A stretch of 64,000 nt of DNA from Petrotoga sp. UBA5851 (GCA_002431635.1 DJGH01000008.1:26246-90245), one strand, 5' to 3'; shown: positions 44,131 to 53,485, counted from the first letter of the stretch. The notes: a model not told the origin generated them from the sequence alone. Translations and numbers: made by a program.

Positions 44131-45060
44131 TCAGAAATTTTTAACCTCTTTTACAATACGGTCTACAATGTCCATGCCTACTCTCCACTGGGCTTCAACA
44201 GTAGCAGCGCCAATATGGGGAGTAAGTATCACATTAGGCATTTTAAAGAGTTTTTGATAGACTTCTGATTTGGGAGGTTCTTCCTCGTATACATCAAGTC
44301 CTGCACCAAAGACTTTTCCGCTTTCTAGAGCTCTTAAAAGGGCAGGTTCATCTATTATGCCGCCTCTTGATGCATTGACAATTATCACGCCTTTCTTCAT
44401 CATTTCGAACTCTTTATCAGAAACCATATGGGTCGTCTTTTCTGTTTTCGGGACATGGAAAGATATGATATCGCAGTTTGAATAGATTTCTTCAAGTGAT
44501 ACCTGTTTGGCATTGTACTCCTTTAAAGTTTCCTGGGATATCTCGAAAACATCGTATACCATTACTTTGAGATTAAAGCCAGAAAGTATCTTTGAAAGAA
44601 GCTTGCCAATATTTCCAAAACCTACTATACCAAGCGTCTTTCCTGAGAGTTCAAAACCCTCAAGGCTTTTTTTCTCCCACTTTCCTTCTATCATGCCAGT
44701 GGTAGATCTTACAAGGAACCTGTCTATGGAAAGTATCATACCTGCTACCAATTCTGCAACAGAAAGAGAGTTGGCGCCAGGGGTATTTATTACTTTTATA
44801 TTTCTTGCCTTAGCGGCATTCTGGTCAACATTGTCAAGACCCATACCTGCTCTTGCAATAAGCTTAAGATTGGTTCCGGCATCAATTATTTCTTTTGTGG
44901 CCTTGGTAGCACTTCTTATTACAAGCACATCAATTTCTGGCATCTTGGCTATGAGGTCTGCCGTCTCAAGGTGCTGAGAAACTATATTATGTCCCGGAAG
45001 AAGCTTTGAAAGTGTCTGGGTAGCCTGTTTGTCCAAAGGATCATTTATATGTATAAGCAT
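44131..45060 (-). CDS. serA: D-3-phosphoglycerate dehydrogenase
   Basis: NAD-dependent dehydrogenase of 309 residues, first step of serine biosynthesis. The nucleotide site GFGNIG (about 145-150), the catalytic Arg in NASRGG, Glu in VYEEEPP and His in TPHIGAAT are present. It lacks the C-terminal ACT domain and so should not be feedback-inhibited by the usual route. It starts one base after the stop of the class-V aminotransferase gene. The pairing resembles the Thermotoga serine locus. Confidence 0.9.
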   Translation of the reverse strand: MLIHINDPLDKQATQTLSKLLPGHNIVSQHLETADLIAKMPEIDVLVIRSATKATKEIIDAGTNLKLIARAGMGLDNVDQNAAKARNIKVINTPGANSLSVAELVAGMILSIDRFLVRSTTGMIEGKWEKKSLEGFELSGKTLGIVGFGNIGKLLSKILSGFNLKVMVYDVFEISQETLKEYNAKQVSLEEIYSNCDIISFHVPKTEKTTHMVSDKEFEMMKKGVIIVNASRGGIIDEPALLRALESGKVFGAGLDVYEEEPPKSEVYQKLFKMPNVILTPHIGAATVEAQWRVGMDIVDRIVKEVKNF

Positions 45061-45061
45061 G

Positions 45062-46210
45062 CTATATCCCTGCCTTCATAAAGACTTCCTGAGCTGCTCT
45101 TACTCCTTTTCCGAGTTCAACATTGTATCCAAACTTTGCCAGACCCATCTCAAGGGCGGCAATTGCAGTTATTATATCAAACTGTGACATATATCCCAGA
45201 TGAGCTATTCTTGCTATTTTTCCCTTTACGTCGTCCTGACCGTCGGCAAAAACTACTCCCCAATCGTCTCTAAGCATCTTTATAATCTTGGAGGAAGATA
45301 TGTTTTCCGGCATACATACTGAAGTGAGCACGTTGCCTGGATCCTTGGCGTAAAGCTTAAGTCCGAGTGCCTGAACGGCGGCTCTTGTTGCCTGGGCAAG
45401 AAGTTCGTGGCGTGCCCAGATATTTTCTATACCCTCTTTTAAAAGCATGTCTACTGCCTTTTCAAGCTGGTAAATAAGATTTATCGGAGGAGTCCATGGT
45501 GAATCCGGATAGTTCTTTTTGTACTGTCTCAGATCGAAGTAGAATCGCGGGGTTTTACAGTTTTCAACGGCTTTCCATGCCCTTTCGTTAAGCGAGATAA
45601 GAGCAACGCCCGGAGGCATCATAAAACCTTTCTGAACACCGGTAATAACTACATCTACTCCCCATTCGTCCATTTTAAGTTCCATCGCAAGAAGACCGGA
45701 TATTGCATCGACAACTATCAGAGTATCGGTATTTCTTGTTATAGCGGCTAACTCCTTGACAGGCTGCCTACCGCCGGTTGAAGTTTCATTAAGCTGTGTG
45801 AATACAATTTTTGTATCCGGATGCTCTTTAAGCAAAGCGCTTAATCTTTCCGGCTGTATTGCTACTCCCCAATCAAGCTTTTCTTCAACAATATTAGCAC
45901 CGAAAGTTTTGCACAGCTTGAGCCATCTTTCGCCAAACTTACCGGAATTAATAACAATTACCTTGTCGCCGGGATTTACAAGATTGGAAACTGCAGTTTC
46001 CATTGCTCCTGTCCCTGAAGAAGACATAAGCATTACATCGTTGCTGGTCTGAAACAAATTTTTTGCCCCTTCGAGAGCCTTTTTCTGTATTTCAAGATAC
46101 TGGGGTGTTCTATGGTGAATCGTATCCTGAGCACCAGCCAAAAGAATATCTATCGGTACCGGAGCCGGTCCTGGAGTCATCAAATAGTTTTTCCTAACCA
46201 TCTTAATCAC
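45062..46210 (-). CDS. Class V aminotransferase (serine/phosphoserine pathway)
   Basis: PLP enzyme of 382 residues in the serine-pyruvate/alanine-glyoxylate aminotransferase group. The PLP lysine is in GVQKGFMMPPG, and the N-terminal MTPGPAPVP matches the family. Placed directly before serA, it probably carries out the transamination that follows, using phosphohydroxypyruvate or hydroxypyruvate. Glyoxylate use cannot be excluded. The start is GTG at 46210 with AGGAGGG seven bases before it, and an ATG three codons later is too far from the site. Confidence 0.85.
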   Translation of the reverse strand: MIKMVRKNYLMTPGPAPVPIDILLAGAQDTIHHRTPQYLEIQKKALEGAKNLFQTSNDVMLMSSSGTGAMETAVSNLVNPGDKVIVINSGKFGERWLKLCKTFGANIVEEKLDWGVAIQPERLSALLKEHPDTKIVFTQLNETSTGGRQPVKELAAITRNTDTLIVVDAISGLLAMELKMDEWGVDVVITGVQKGFMMPPGVALISLNERAWKAVENCKTPRFYFDLRQYKKNYPDSPWTPPINLIYQLEKAVDMLLKEGIENIWARHELLAQATRAAVQALGLKLYAKDPGNVLTSVCMPENISSSKIIKMLRDDWGVVFADGQDDVKGKIARIAHLGYMSQFDIITAIAALEMGLAKFGYNVELGKGVRAAQEVFMKAGI

Positions 46211-46449
46211 GATAAATCCCTCCTATGAAAAAATATTCAAGAAAAAAATTTCATATTCTCACATTCTATTTTACATTATTAAGGGCATAAAATAAAGTCG
46301 GGAATTTAAAGAAAAAAATATAAAACTTCTGATAACTATTAAATAGTCCGGTTAATTAAGAATAAATGATTAAAATAGAAGAAAAATCAGTACTCAGTAC
46401 GGGAAAAACAAGTTTGTTTCACAAATCAAAAATACTCAAGAACCATTAA
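46211..46449. other. AT-rich spacer with no gene
   Basis: About 240 bp between the aminotransferase start and the tRNA terminator. It must contain the minus-strand promoter for the aminotransferase/serA pair. AT-rich hexamers near 46265-46285 are candidates but none is convincing. I see no coding frame, repeat or structured RNA here. Confidence 0.5.
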
Positions 46450-46488
46450 CATAAAACAATATGCCCTTTCTGTTTATAGAAAGGACAT
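46450..46488 (-). terminator. Intrinsic terminator after tRNA-Trp
   Basis: On the minus strand ATGTCCTTTCT-ATAAAC-AGAAAGGGCAT (11 bp with one G-U) followed by ATTGTTTTAT, directly after the tRNA 3' end. Confidence 0.82.
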
Positions 46489-46489
46489 A

Positions 46490-46565
46490 TGGCACGCCCG
46501 GAGGGGCTTGAACCCCCAGCCTGTGATTTTGGAGACCACCGCTCTACCAATTGAGCTACAGGCGT
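46490..46565 (-). tRNA. tRNA-Trp (anticodon CCA)
   Basis: Complete cloverleaf on the minus strand. The acceptor pairs ACGCCTG with CGGGCGT, the D arm is GCTC-AATTGGTA-GAGC, and the anticodon stem GTGGT/ATCAC encloses loop CTCCAAA. The T arm is GGGGG-TTCAAGC-CCCTC. Discriminator G and CCA are encoded. The loop gives anticodon CCA, tryptophan. Confidence 0.97.
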
Positions 46566-46582
46566 ATTCAAAGACAGAAATT

Positions 46583-46611
46583 ATTATATCATATAAAGCT
46601 CAAAAGTGCAA
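46583..46611 (-). promoter_or_regulatory. Promoter of tRNA-Trp
   Basis: On the minus strand TTGCAC (46611-46606), 17 bp, TATAAT (46588-46583), with extended TG (TGATATAAT). The -10 is about 18 bp before the mature tRNA end. Confidence 0.8.
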
Positions 46612-46615
46612 GTAC

Positions 46616-46972
46616 TTATTTGCTCTTTTTTAGCACAGACACTTCGTATATCATAACTAAAAAGCATAAAATTCCGAAAAAAACTGTCCAAAGATCTGCC
46701 GATGGTAAAACTGACGGGTCAACAACCGTTGAAAGAAAGGAGGAAAGGTATTTAAAAAGCTCATAAGCTCCGATTAAGAAACCAATCATACTGCTTATTA
46801 TGATATGCGCAGATTTATGATACCATATCGGATCATAGGCAAAAAAACCGTACACGCTTGTAAGAAAAACGGTAAAAAAACCTATGGAAATAAAAATATC
46901 GTATGTGAACTTAAAAAAGGCAAGTATGATTGATGCCGTCATAATAAAAATAAGTACAAGATTTTTTTTCAC
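46616..46972 (-). CDS. Small membrane protein downstream of feoB
   Basis: A 118-residue protein with about four membrane helices and no motif I recognise. The start is GTG at 46972, overlapping the feoB stop as GTGA, with AGGAGG nine bases upstream inside the feoB coding end. A longer reading would lie wholly inside feoB and has no support. The coupling suggests that it accompanies the iron transporter, but a FeoC or VirK-like small partner is not recognisable here. Confidence 0.72.
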   Translation of the reverse strand: MKKNLVLIFIMTASIILAFFKFTYDIFISIGFFTVFLTSVYGFFAYDPIWYHKSAHIIISSMIGFLIGAYELFKYLSSFLSTVVDPSVLPSADLWTVFFGILCFLVMIYEVSVLKKSK

Positions 46973-48918
46973 AGAATAAAACCTCCTATGAAAAATGCTA
47001 TATTTGCAAGGATATAAGCAGTGAATATCGTATATATAAAGGTGAAAGCTGCCCATCTGTATGAAGCGGTTTCCAGCTTCACGGCGCTCAATGTAGCAAA
47101 ACAAGGAATATATGCCATTATAAAATAAAGAAGTGCCAATGCTGACTGAGGGGACATTGAAGATGCAAGTGCATCTTTAAGTGCAGCAGGGTCTGTATTA
47201 AGTGTTGCTGCGTATGTGGAAATGATTACTTCCTTAGCGGCCACACCGAAAACCAAAGCCGTGTTTGTATGCCAATCCCATCCTAGGTGTCTGGTCAGAA
47301 ATTCAAAGGCTCTACCTATGGCTGCGGCAAAACTGTTCTGTATATCGGTTCCTGATGGAAAATACGATAGAAACCATATCAGAATTGAAGCAATAAGAAT
47401 TATTCCGGATGCTTTACGCAGAAAATGTTCAGTTTTCTCCCACGTATAAAGGAAAAGATTTTTAACCGTAGGGAGTCTGAATCTTGGAAGCTCTATTGTA
47501 AAAGGGATATCATCGGTTTTGGTTACGAACACCTGTAAAAGCTTAGCAGAAAGCAGCACAAGAAGGATACTTGATATATACAGCAGAAACATTATAATAG
47601 CTGCGTGTTTTGGAAAAAAAGCTCCGATAATGATTATATAAACAGGAAGTCTGGCGCTGCAGGAAGCGAATGGTATACTCAGAAGTAGTGCCAAACGCTC
47701 CTTGGTACTGGATATAGTACGTGTAGACATTATAGCCGGAACGTTGCAGCCAAAGCCAAGTATTATTGACATGAAAGATCTACCGGAAAGGCCGAACTTC
47801 CTAACTATTTTGTCTACAAGAAACGCTGCCCTGGGAAGGTATCCGGACTCTTCAAGAAAACCCATAAAGAAGAAGAGGACAAATATTTGCGGAATAAAAG
47901 CAAGAACACCGCCTACCCCTCCAATTATGCCTGTTGTAACAAGAGAGTTCAGCCAGGGCACATGGATTACAGAACCGGCCCAGGAAGAAAGCCTGCTGAA
48001 AAAAAGATTGAGAAGGTCGCTTAAAGGCTTGGCTATGCTGAATGTCATTGAGAACACAAAGAAAAGTGCCACAAGATATATGACAAGACCGAGAACCTTG
48101 TGCGTAAGAACATGATCCAGAACATCTCTGAGTGACCAGCTGCGTCCAAGGCTGACTATGCTCATGTCTGTAAGATTACGTATCAGACCGTACTTCCAGT
48201 TCAGATAGATATCCTTGAGTTTTTTCATGTCAAATGAGTTGCAGATACTTTGGGAAAGCTCAGTTTCCATATGGATGGATCCCGCCCCGAACTCAAGAAA
48301 ATAAATACCGAGCCATTCATGGTCAAAACCCGAAAGAGAAGGGTACTTTGCAGCCATAGACTTGAAAGCTTCTATGTATTGGTTTACTTCAACGGGATAC
48401 TGGAAGTTAATATCATGAAATTTTTTCTGTTCAGAGGTTCTGTGAATGGCCTCAAGCAGTTGGGGAATACCTTTCATGGTCTTTGCCGATGTAAGGATAA
48501 CTGGAATATTAAAGGTTTTGGAAATGACCTCCGGATTGATTATCCTTCCCTTTTCTTCAGCCTCATCAATAGAGTTTATGGCCAGAACCGCCGGAAGGTT
48601 CATCTCAAGAATCTGTATCATCAGATGCATAGACCTTTCAAGATTAAGTGCGTCAGCAACTATTATGACTGCGTCTGGTGACTCATTCAGAAAATAATCT
48701 CTTGCAACCCTTTCGTCTTCGCTGCATGCGGAAAGAGTATATATTCCGGGAAGGTCGACCAGTTTAAAATTGTGACCTTTGTATGAGAATGATCCGATCT
48801 TTTTTTCTACGGTTACACCCGGCCAGTTAGCAACATACTGTCGTGTTCCGGTTATTATATTAAACAAGGATGTCTTGCCAACATTCGGGTTTCCAATTAT
48901 TGATACTTCAAATGCCAT
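46969..48918 (-). CDS. feoB: Ferrous iron transporter FeoB
   Basis: Inner-membrane Fe2+ transporter of 649 residues. The N-terminal G domain has GNPNVGKTSLF (about 8-18), LVDLPGIYTLS, and NSIDEAE. Two gate regions in the membrane part are typical: EESGYLPRAAF with the conserved Cys-containing GFGCNVPAI, and SCSARLPVY. It follows feoA by 12 bp and is coupled to a small membrane gene. Iron uptake as Fe2+ fits an anaerobic habitat. Confidence 0.95.
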   Translation of the reverse strand: MAFEVSIIGNPNVGKTSLFNIITGTRQYVANWPGVTVEKKIGSFSYKGHNFKLVDLPGIYTLSACSEDERVARDYFLNESPDAVIIVADALNLERSMHLMIQILEMNLPAVLAINSIDEAEEKGRIINPEVISKTFNIPVILTSAKTMKGIPQLLEAIHRTSEQKKFHDINFQYPVEVNQYIEAFKSMAAKYPSLSGFDHEWLGIYFLEFGAGSIHMETELSQSICNSFDMKKLKDIYLNWKYGLIRNLTDMSIVSLGRSWSLRDVLDHVLTHKVLGLVIYLVALFFVFSMTFSIAKPLSDLLNLFFSRLSSWAGSVIHVPWLNSLVTTGIIGGVGGVLAFIPQIFVLFFFMGFLEESGYLPRAAFLVDKIVRKFGLSGRSFMSIILGFGCNVPAIMSTRTISSTKERLALLLSIPFASCSARLPVYIIIIGAFFPKHAAIIMFLLYISSILLVLLSAKLLQVFVTKTDDIPFTIELPRFRLPTVKNLFLYTWEKTEHFLRKASGIILIASILIWFLSYFPSGTDIQNSFAAAIGRAFEFLTRHLGWDWHTNTALVFGVAAKEVIISTYAATLNTDPAALKDALASSMSPQSALALLYFIMAYIPCFATLSAVKLETASYRWAAFTFIYTIFTAYILANIAFFIGGFIL

Positions 48919-48930
48919 AGATCACCGCTT

Positions 48931-49383
48931 TCAGACATATTTTTTACATAGGATTTTTCTGCTTATTCTTTTGCCCAGAAGAATATCTTTTTGGTTGGTT
49001 CTGAAAAAAATTTTTCCTTTGTAAAGATGCTTCTCTCCTGTTATACCCGGATAAATTCCAAGACTCTTAAGCCTTTCATAAAGCATCAGTCCCGAATCTA
49101 TTGTGAAAACCTCGCATATCCCCTCGGGTATAGCGAATAGATTTTCGATAAGAAATCCCACATCTATGAGTATTTTGCCAGCCTGCTCCCTTCGTATCAT
49201 TATTTTATTATCGTCAATAAGAAAAACCATAGGGTCGCCAAAAGGTGAAACGTGTACCAACTCTATATCTTTTCCCGGAACAAACCCCATCGCCAGAAAC
49301 CGTTCCTTCACCTGTTCTTCAAAGTCAATCGACTGGATCTTTCCTTTCATTCCTATTTTCAGACTGCTCAAAGGTACCAGCAT
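48931..49383 (-). CDS. feoA: FeoA-domain protein with two FeoA-like repeats
   Basis: SH3-like cytoplasmic partner of FeoB. The 150 residues comprise a clear FeoA domain (about 1-76, with VKERFLAMGFVPG and FLIDDNKIMIRREQAGKI) and a second, weaker repeat (about 85-145, with GLMLYERLKSLGIYPG). Most FeoA proteins have about 75 residues, so this is a tandem form. The start ATG follows GGAGGTGG. An extended -10 (TGCTAAAAT, minus 49419-49411) lies just upstream. First gene of the feo operon. Confidence 0.88.
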   Translation of the reverse strand: MLVPLSSLKIGMKGKIQSIDFEEQVKERFLAMGFVPGKDIELVHVSPFGDPMVFLIDDNKIMIRREQAGKILIDVGFLIENLFAIPEGICEVFTIDSGLMLYERLKSLGIYPGITGEKHLYKGKIFFRTNQKDILLGKRISRKILCKKYV

Positions 49384-49410
49384 TGTCCACCTCCAATTAT
49401 CTCTGAGAAG

Positions 49411-49419
49411 ATTTTAGCA
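49411..49419 (-). promoter_or_regulatory. Extended -10 promoter of feoAB
   Basis: TGCTAAAAT on the minus strand, about 28 bp before the feoA ATG. A TTTCAA lies 16 bp further up as a weak -35. I see no Fur box over it. Confidence 0.5.
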
Positions 49420-49480
49420 TATATGATTGATTTTGAAAGTTAAAATAATAAGTATCCAGTGTAAACTGAAAAAATATACC

Positions 49481-49521
49481 GGCAAAAAACAATCCGGCAT
49501 TAAAAATACGCCGGATTGTTT
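49481..49521 (-). terminator. Intrinsic terminator after PAS-GAF-PAS-GGDEF gene
   Basis: On the minus strand AAACAATCCGGC with GCCGGATTGTTT (12 bp), followed by TTTGCC. It separates the GGDEF gene from the feo operon. Confidence 0.85.
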
Positions 49522-49551
49522 TGAAGCTGGTATAATCATAAACATAAAAAG

Positions 49552-51339
49552 CTATTTTAAATTTTTTGGTTTTTTTGAAAATGCTGTCAGTTCCCTGTCT
49601 GCATTTGCAAGCATAGCGTCAAGGGTGAAGTTTTTCTGCTGATCGAACTGGGAAAAACCTCTGTTGATATAAATGCTGTAAGGCTTCTTCTTTGTTTCGT
49701 TGAACTGTCTGAATATACTGTCTATTTCCTGCCAGAGCTGTGAAATATCCTCAATCGAAGTATCAGGAAATATTATCAGAAACTCATCGCCTCCGACTCT
49801 GCATATTATATCTCCTTCCCTGAGATTTTCACGCAGGGTTTTAATTACAAAGGTCAGCAGGAAATCACCTTCATTCTGACCATACTTATCGTTGATCTTT
49901 TTCAGATTATCAATGTCGATATATCCGATGCATAGATTTTTGTTCTGAGTCTTGCTTACATTTATCAGTTTCTGCAGATGTATGAGTCCTGCCCTTCTGT
50001 TCAAGACACCAGTAAGAGAATCTTTTGTTGCATATTCTACGAGTTTTTCTTCAGAAGCTCTCTGTTGGGTTATATCCCTGAAAAATATACTGAGTCCGTC
50101 TGAAGCTGGTATCATACGAACTTCATACCATGAGTTGTCGGATATGTCGAACTCTTCAAAGAAAACAGGAAGTCTTTTTTCCCATGCAATTTTAAACTCT
50201 CTGTCGAATTTGGAATCTTTTAAAAATATAGAATTGTCGGAAACAATCTTGGCAAAAGGATCATTCTTTTTAAGGGGCAGATACTCCTGTGCCTTAGAGT
50301 TTATATCGGATATGAGACCTTCATTGTCTATATGTATGTAAGCTTGCGGTATGTTATCCAGAATAACCTTAATGGTTGAGTTTAGAGAAACAATCTTATA
50401 GTTGTCAAGCATTCTTCCAAGGGCACTTGCAAAGATCTCAAGAACAGTTCTTATGTTATTGTTAAGACTCTGCGTAATACTGCTTTCTGCCTGGAAATTA
50501 TAAAGTGCAAGCATACCTATTACATTTTTTTCTATACTTAATGGGAAAAAAGCAAAAGAACGGATACTTTTTCCGGTGTACTTCTGAAAATCATCAAGAA
50601 GATCAGGCTGAGTATGTTCAAGTACTATATTTGCTCTAAGTTTTCCGTAAACATTAGGCATTATGCTCTTGAACTCTTCGTTGAATATAAATACATCACC
50701 GTCATCGTATGAAAAAAGCTTAGCCACATCTGTGGAAAGAGCTATAAGATCATCTTCGATATCCTGAATTTTGGATGAATTAAGCCTGTTTGATATCTTT
50801 TCGGTGAGGTTGCGAAGGTCGTTTCTGAAAGTAAGTTCACTCTCTATAAGTTTTTTTTCGTTAATATTTCGTGAAATAAGGATAATACCCTTTACAACTC
50901 CGGAAAATTCATCTCTGATGGACTTGCCTGTTGTTTCAAACCAAAGGTACGCACCGTCTTTTTTCTTTATTCTGTAAGAAAAAGTAGATGATGTCGGCAA
51001 GGCAAGAATAGAGGAAAAAGCTCTCTTCACGCTTATAAGATCCTGAGGGTTAAAAAGTTGATAGATAGATGTGCCTATAAGCTCCTCCGCCGAATATCCC
51101 AGTATATTTTTTATGGATGGAGAAACAAAAGTGAAGATTCCGTCGGAAGAATGTTTGGAAACTATATCCGTGGAGTTTTCTGTAAGAAGCTTATAGATCT
51201 CTTCGCTCTTTTTGAGAGAGTCTTCAAGTTTCTTCTGATACTCCATAGTTCTTTCGTATTCAAGAATCTTTGCCTTAAGTTTTGCTATTTCCTCAGAGGG
51301 GTTTTCCCCTTTGGGAACTTCCTTTTCTTTTTCGTCCAT
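49552..51339 (-). CDS. PAS-GAF-PAS-GGDEF diguanylate cyclase
   Basis: Soluble protein of 595 residues predicted to make c-di-GMP. A coiled-coil N-terminus (about 1-45) is followed by PAS/PAC (about 45-170), GAF (about 185-330), a second PAS (about 340-420) and GGDEF, with RVGGDEFLIIF intact. The inhibitory RxxD site is not obvious five residues before it. The ATG at 51339 has CGGAGG upstream, and the ATG 45 bases further up lacks a site. A terminator follows at 49481. The signal sensed is unknown. Confidence 0.87.
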   Translation of the reverse strand: MDEKEKEVPKGENPSEEIAKLKAKILEYERTMEYQKKLEDSLKKSEEIYKLLTENSTDIVSKHSSDGIFTFVSPSIKNILGYSAEELIGTSIYQLFNPQDLISVKRAFSSILALPTSSTFSYRIKKKDGAYLWFETTGKSIRDEFSGVVKGIILISRNINEKKLIESELTFRNDLRNLTEKISNRLNSSKIQDIEDDLIALSTDVAKLFSYDDGDVFIFNEEFKSIMPNVYGKLRANIVLEHTQPDLLDDFQKYTGKSIRSFAFFPLSIEKNVIGMLALYNFQAESSITQSLNNNIRTVLEIFASALGRMLDNYKIVSLNSTIKVILDNIPQAYIHIDNEGLISDINSKAQEYLPLKKNDPFAKIVSDNSIFLKDSKFDREFKIAWEKRLPVFFEEFDISDNSWYEVRMIPASDGLSIFFRDITQQRASEEKLVEYATKDSLTGVLNRRAGLIHLQKLINVSKTQNKNLCIGYIDIDNLKKINDKYGQNEGDFLLTFVIKTLRENLREGDIICRVGGDEFLIIFPDTSIEDISQLWQEIDSIFRQFNETKKKPYSIYINRGFSQFDQQKNFTLDAMLANADRELTAFSKKPKNLK

Positions 51340-51390
51340 GATCAACCTCCGTTTTATATTAATGTAGTATGTATTATACAACATAAAATC

Positions 51391-51933
51391 TTAATTTTTA
51401 TGATTCTTAATTAGAGAGATTTTGACCTTAAGGTTAATGTCGTAGGTAATATCCAGAATGCTTATCTGTGGCAAAAAGAGATATTGTGAAAATATTATTC
51501 TGTCAATGTCTGAGATTTTATTTGAAAACACATCACCGTTTTTTATCCATAAAAGTCGTCCTTCATCGCATTTCACAAGCTTTTGCCGTTGTATCTGAGC
51601 AGTATAAATAAAAAGCAGCCAGTTGTAATTTTCTGGACCATCTTCTGAGGTAATTACCCTTAAAACAGGCACATCAAGTCTAATACCTGTTTCCTCCATG
51701 TACTCACGTATGCATGTCTGCGCCGGATTCTCTCCGGGTTCGGTCTTCCCTCCGGGCGGCACGATATAACTTTTAAACGGTTCCTTTTCTCTGATAAGAA
51801 AAAGATATTCGCCATACTCATTCACAGCATAACACATACTTGCTGTTTTCTGTTTTTCTGATTTGACAAGCCGCTTTATATCATCATCGGTAAGTCCTAT
51901 TTTCTGAAGATAATTTTCAACTTCTTTATTCAT
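51391..51933 (-). CDS. Nudix hydrolase
   Basis: Cleaves nucleoside diphosphates linked to another moiety. The Nudix box is complete: GGKTEPGENP...REYMEETGI (about 71-93) fits GX5EX7REUXEEXGU. The protein is 180 residues. It could clear 8-oxo-dGTP like MutT, but the box does not fix substrate. The promoter is an extended -10 (TGATATAAT) just upstream. It is 51 bp before the GGDEF gene on the same strand. Confidence 0.88.
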   Translation of the reverse strand: MNKEVENYLQKIGLTDDDIKRLVKSEKQKTASMCYAVNEYGEYLFLIREKEPFKSYIVPPGGKTEPGENPAQTCIREYMEETGIRLDVPVLRVITSEDGPENYNWLLFIYTAQIQRQKLVKCDEGRLLWIKNGDVFSNKISDIDRIIFSQYLFLPQISILDITYDINLKVKISLIKNHKN

Positions 51934-51970
51934 ATTTCCTCCGGGAAAGTAATTTCACAGATGCTTATAT

Positions 51971-51979
51971 ATTATATCA
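51971..51979 (-). promoter_or_regulatory. Extended -10 promoter of Nudix gene
   Basis: TGATATAAT on the minus strand, 37 bp before the ATG at 51933. Confidence 0.55.
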
Positions 51980-52116
51980 TAATGAAAGAGTATTCTTCCC
52001 CAAAGCATGAATTTACTTTCGGTTACCTTTGGGTAGCTTTTGAAGATTAACTGGAAACACATGACATTAACACTTTATACACGAAACGCATCAAAAATTT
52101 CATTAAAATATATAGT

Positions 52117-52141
52117 ATTAATATTCACAGATAATATTAAT
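52117..52141. repeat. Inverted repeat, possible operator
   Basis: ATTAATATT and AATATTAAT, perfect 9-bp arms around CACAGAT, centred about 30 bp upstream of the -35 of the ABC-transporter promoter. The position suits an activator, or a repressor that loops. Its AT-rich composition means chance is possible. Confidence 0.45.
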
Positions 52142-52157
52142 GATAAGTTTTTCAAAT

Positions 52158-52186
52158 TTGACAACTAAAGAACAATATGTTATCAT
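52158..52186 (+). promoter_or_regulatory. Near-consensus promoter of the DUF3798 ABC operon
   Basis: TTGACA, 17 bp, TATCAT, with an extended TG (TGTTATCAT). It is the strongest promoter match in the window. Transcription would start near 52193, 45 bp before the first gene. Confidence 0.85.
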
Positions 52187-52237
52187 TTTATTGCGTATTA
52201 TTACAAACGCTAATAAAAACCATAGGGGGGAAGATGA

Positions 52238-53416
52238 ATGAAAAAGCTATTGGTTTTACTGGTAGTAGCAATGTTTTCGGTTTTCGCATTCTCAGCGGCA
52301 GCTTTTCACATTGGAGTAGTAACCGGTACAGTTTCCCAGTCTGAAGATGATCTAAGAGGAGCAGAGGCTCTTATAAAGAATTACGGAGACTCAGCATCCG
52401 GCGGTATGATAACTCACCTTACATATCCGGACAACTTTATGTCGGAGATGGAAACAACCATTGCTCAGATAGCAGGTCTTGCGGATGACCCGTTGATGAA
52501 GGCAATAATAGTTAATCAGGCAGTTCCCGGAACAGCAGAAGCATTTAGAAAGGTTAGAGAAAGAAGACCTGACATTCTTCTTTTTGCAGGAGAGCCTCAT
52601 GAGGATCCAGGCGTTATCGCACCAGTTTCCGATATAGCGATAAATGCTGACAATATCGCCAGAGGGTACACCATAATCTATGCTGCCAAGATGTTAGGCG
52701 CAAAAACATTCGTACATATATCCTTCCCAAGACACATGGGTTATGAGCTTCTTTCAAGAAGGAGAAACATAATGGAACAGGCATGTAAAGACCTTGGGAT
52801 AAAGTTTGTCTTTGAAACAGCTCCCGATCCTACAAGTGATGTCGGAGTTGCAGGAGCACAGCAGTTTGTTCTTGAAAAGGTCCCCGCATGGCTTAAAAAG
52901 TATGGTCAGGAAACAGCATTTTTCTGTACAAACGATGCACATACCGATCCTCTTCTCAAGAGAATAGCAGAGCTTGGCGGATACTTTATAGAAGCCGATC
53001 TTCCGTCTCCTCTCATGGGATATCCGGGTGCGCTTGGAGTTGACCTTAAGGCAGAACAGGGAAACTGGCCCGCAATACTTAAGAAGGTTGAAGAGGCAGT
53101 CGTAGCCAAGGGCGGAAAAGGCAGAATGGGAACCTGGGCTTACTCCTACGGCTATGCAACTACAGCAGGTCTTGGCGAGTATGCAAAGAATATAATAGAG
53201 GGAAAAGCCAAGCTGAATAACCTTAAGGACCTTCTTGCCGCATATAATGTTTATACACCAGGCGCAGAATGGAACGGAAGCAACTATAAGGATATGAATA
53301 CTGGCATAAAGTCTAAGAATCACTTCCTGCTTTACCAGGATACTTATATTTTTGGAAAAGGCTATCTGGGAATGACAAAGATAACTGTTCCTGAAAAGTA
53401 CTTCGGTATAAAGTAA
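52238..53416 (+). CDS. DUF3798 extracytoplasmic substrate-binding protein
   Basis: Exported binding protein of 392 residues. A signal peptide (about 1-21, ending in AAA) precedes a two-lobed periplasmic-binding fold. The segments GVVTGTVSQSEDD near the N-terminus, SFPRHMGYELLSRRRN in the middle and PDPTSDVGVAGAQQF identify the DUF3798 family, which occurs with RbsA-type ABC transporters. It has no lipobox Cys. The ATG follows GGGGGGAAG. It heads the five-gene operon. The ligand is unknown. Confidence 0.88.
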   Translation: MKKLLVLLVVAMFSVFAFSAAAFHIGVVTGTVSQSEDDLRGAEALIKNYGDSASGGMITHLTYPDNFMSEMETTIAQIAGLADDPLMKAIIVNQAVPGTAEAFRKVRERRPDILLFAGEPHEDPGVIAPVSDIAINADNIARGYTIIYAAKMLGAKTFVHISFPRHMGYELLSRRRNIMEQACKDLGIKFVFETAPDPTSDVGVAGAQQFVLEKVPAWLKKYGQETAFFCTNDAHTDPLLKRIAELGGYFIEADLPSPLMGYPGALGVDLKAEQGNWPAILKKVEEAVVAKGGKGRMGTWAYSYGYATTAGLGEYAKNIIEGKAKLNNLKDLLAAYNVYTPGAEWNGSNYKDMNTGIKSKNHFLLYQDTYIFGKGYLGMTKITVPEKYFGIK

Positions 53417-53485
53417 GTTAAAACTTTCCGAAATGAGATAAGGGAACTTTTGTTCCCTTATCTTTTTGATAAAGAGGTGGAGTTG

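Larger units (their letters stand above)
51934..52237. promoter_or_regulatory. Divergent promoter region, Nudix and DUF3798 genes
   Basis: 304 bp between divergent genes. It contains the minus-strand Nudix promoter (51971-51979), an inverted repeat (52117-52141) and a near-consensus plus-strand promoter (52158-52186). No gene is visible. Confidence 0.75.

Noticed and set aside
46973..47104. Longer version of the small membrane protein after feoB
   Set aside because: The extra 44 codons lie inside feoB in another frame and have no ribosome-binding site. The GTG at 46972 has one.
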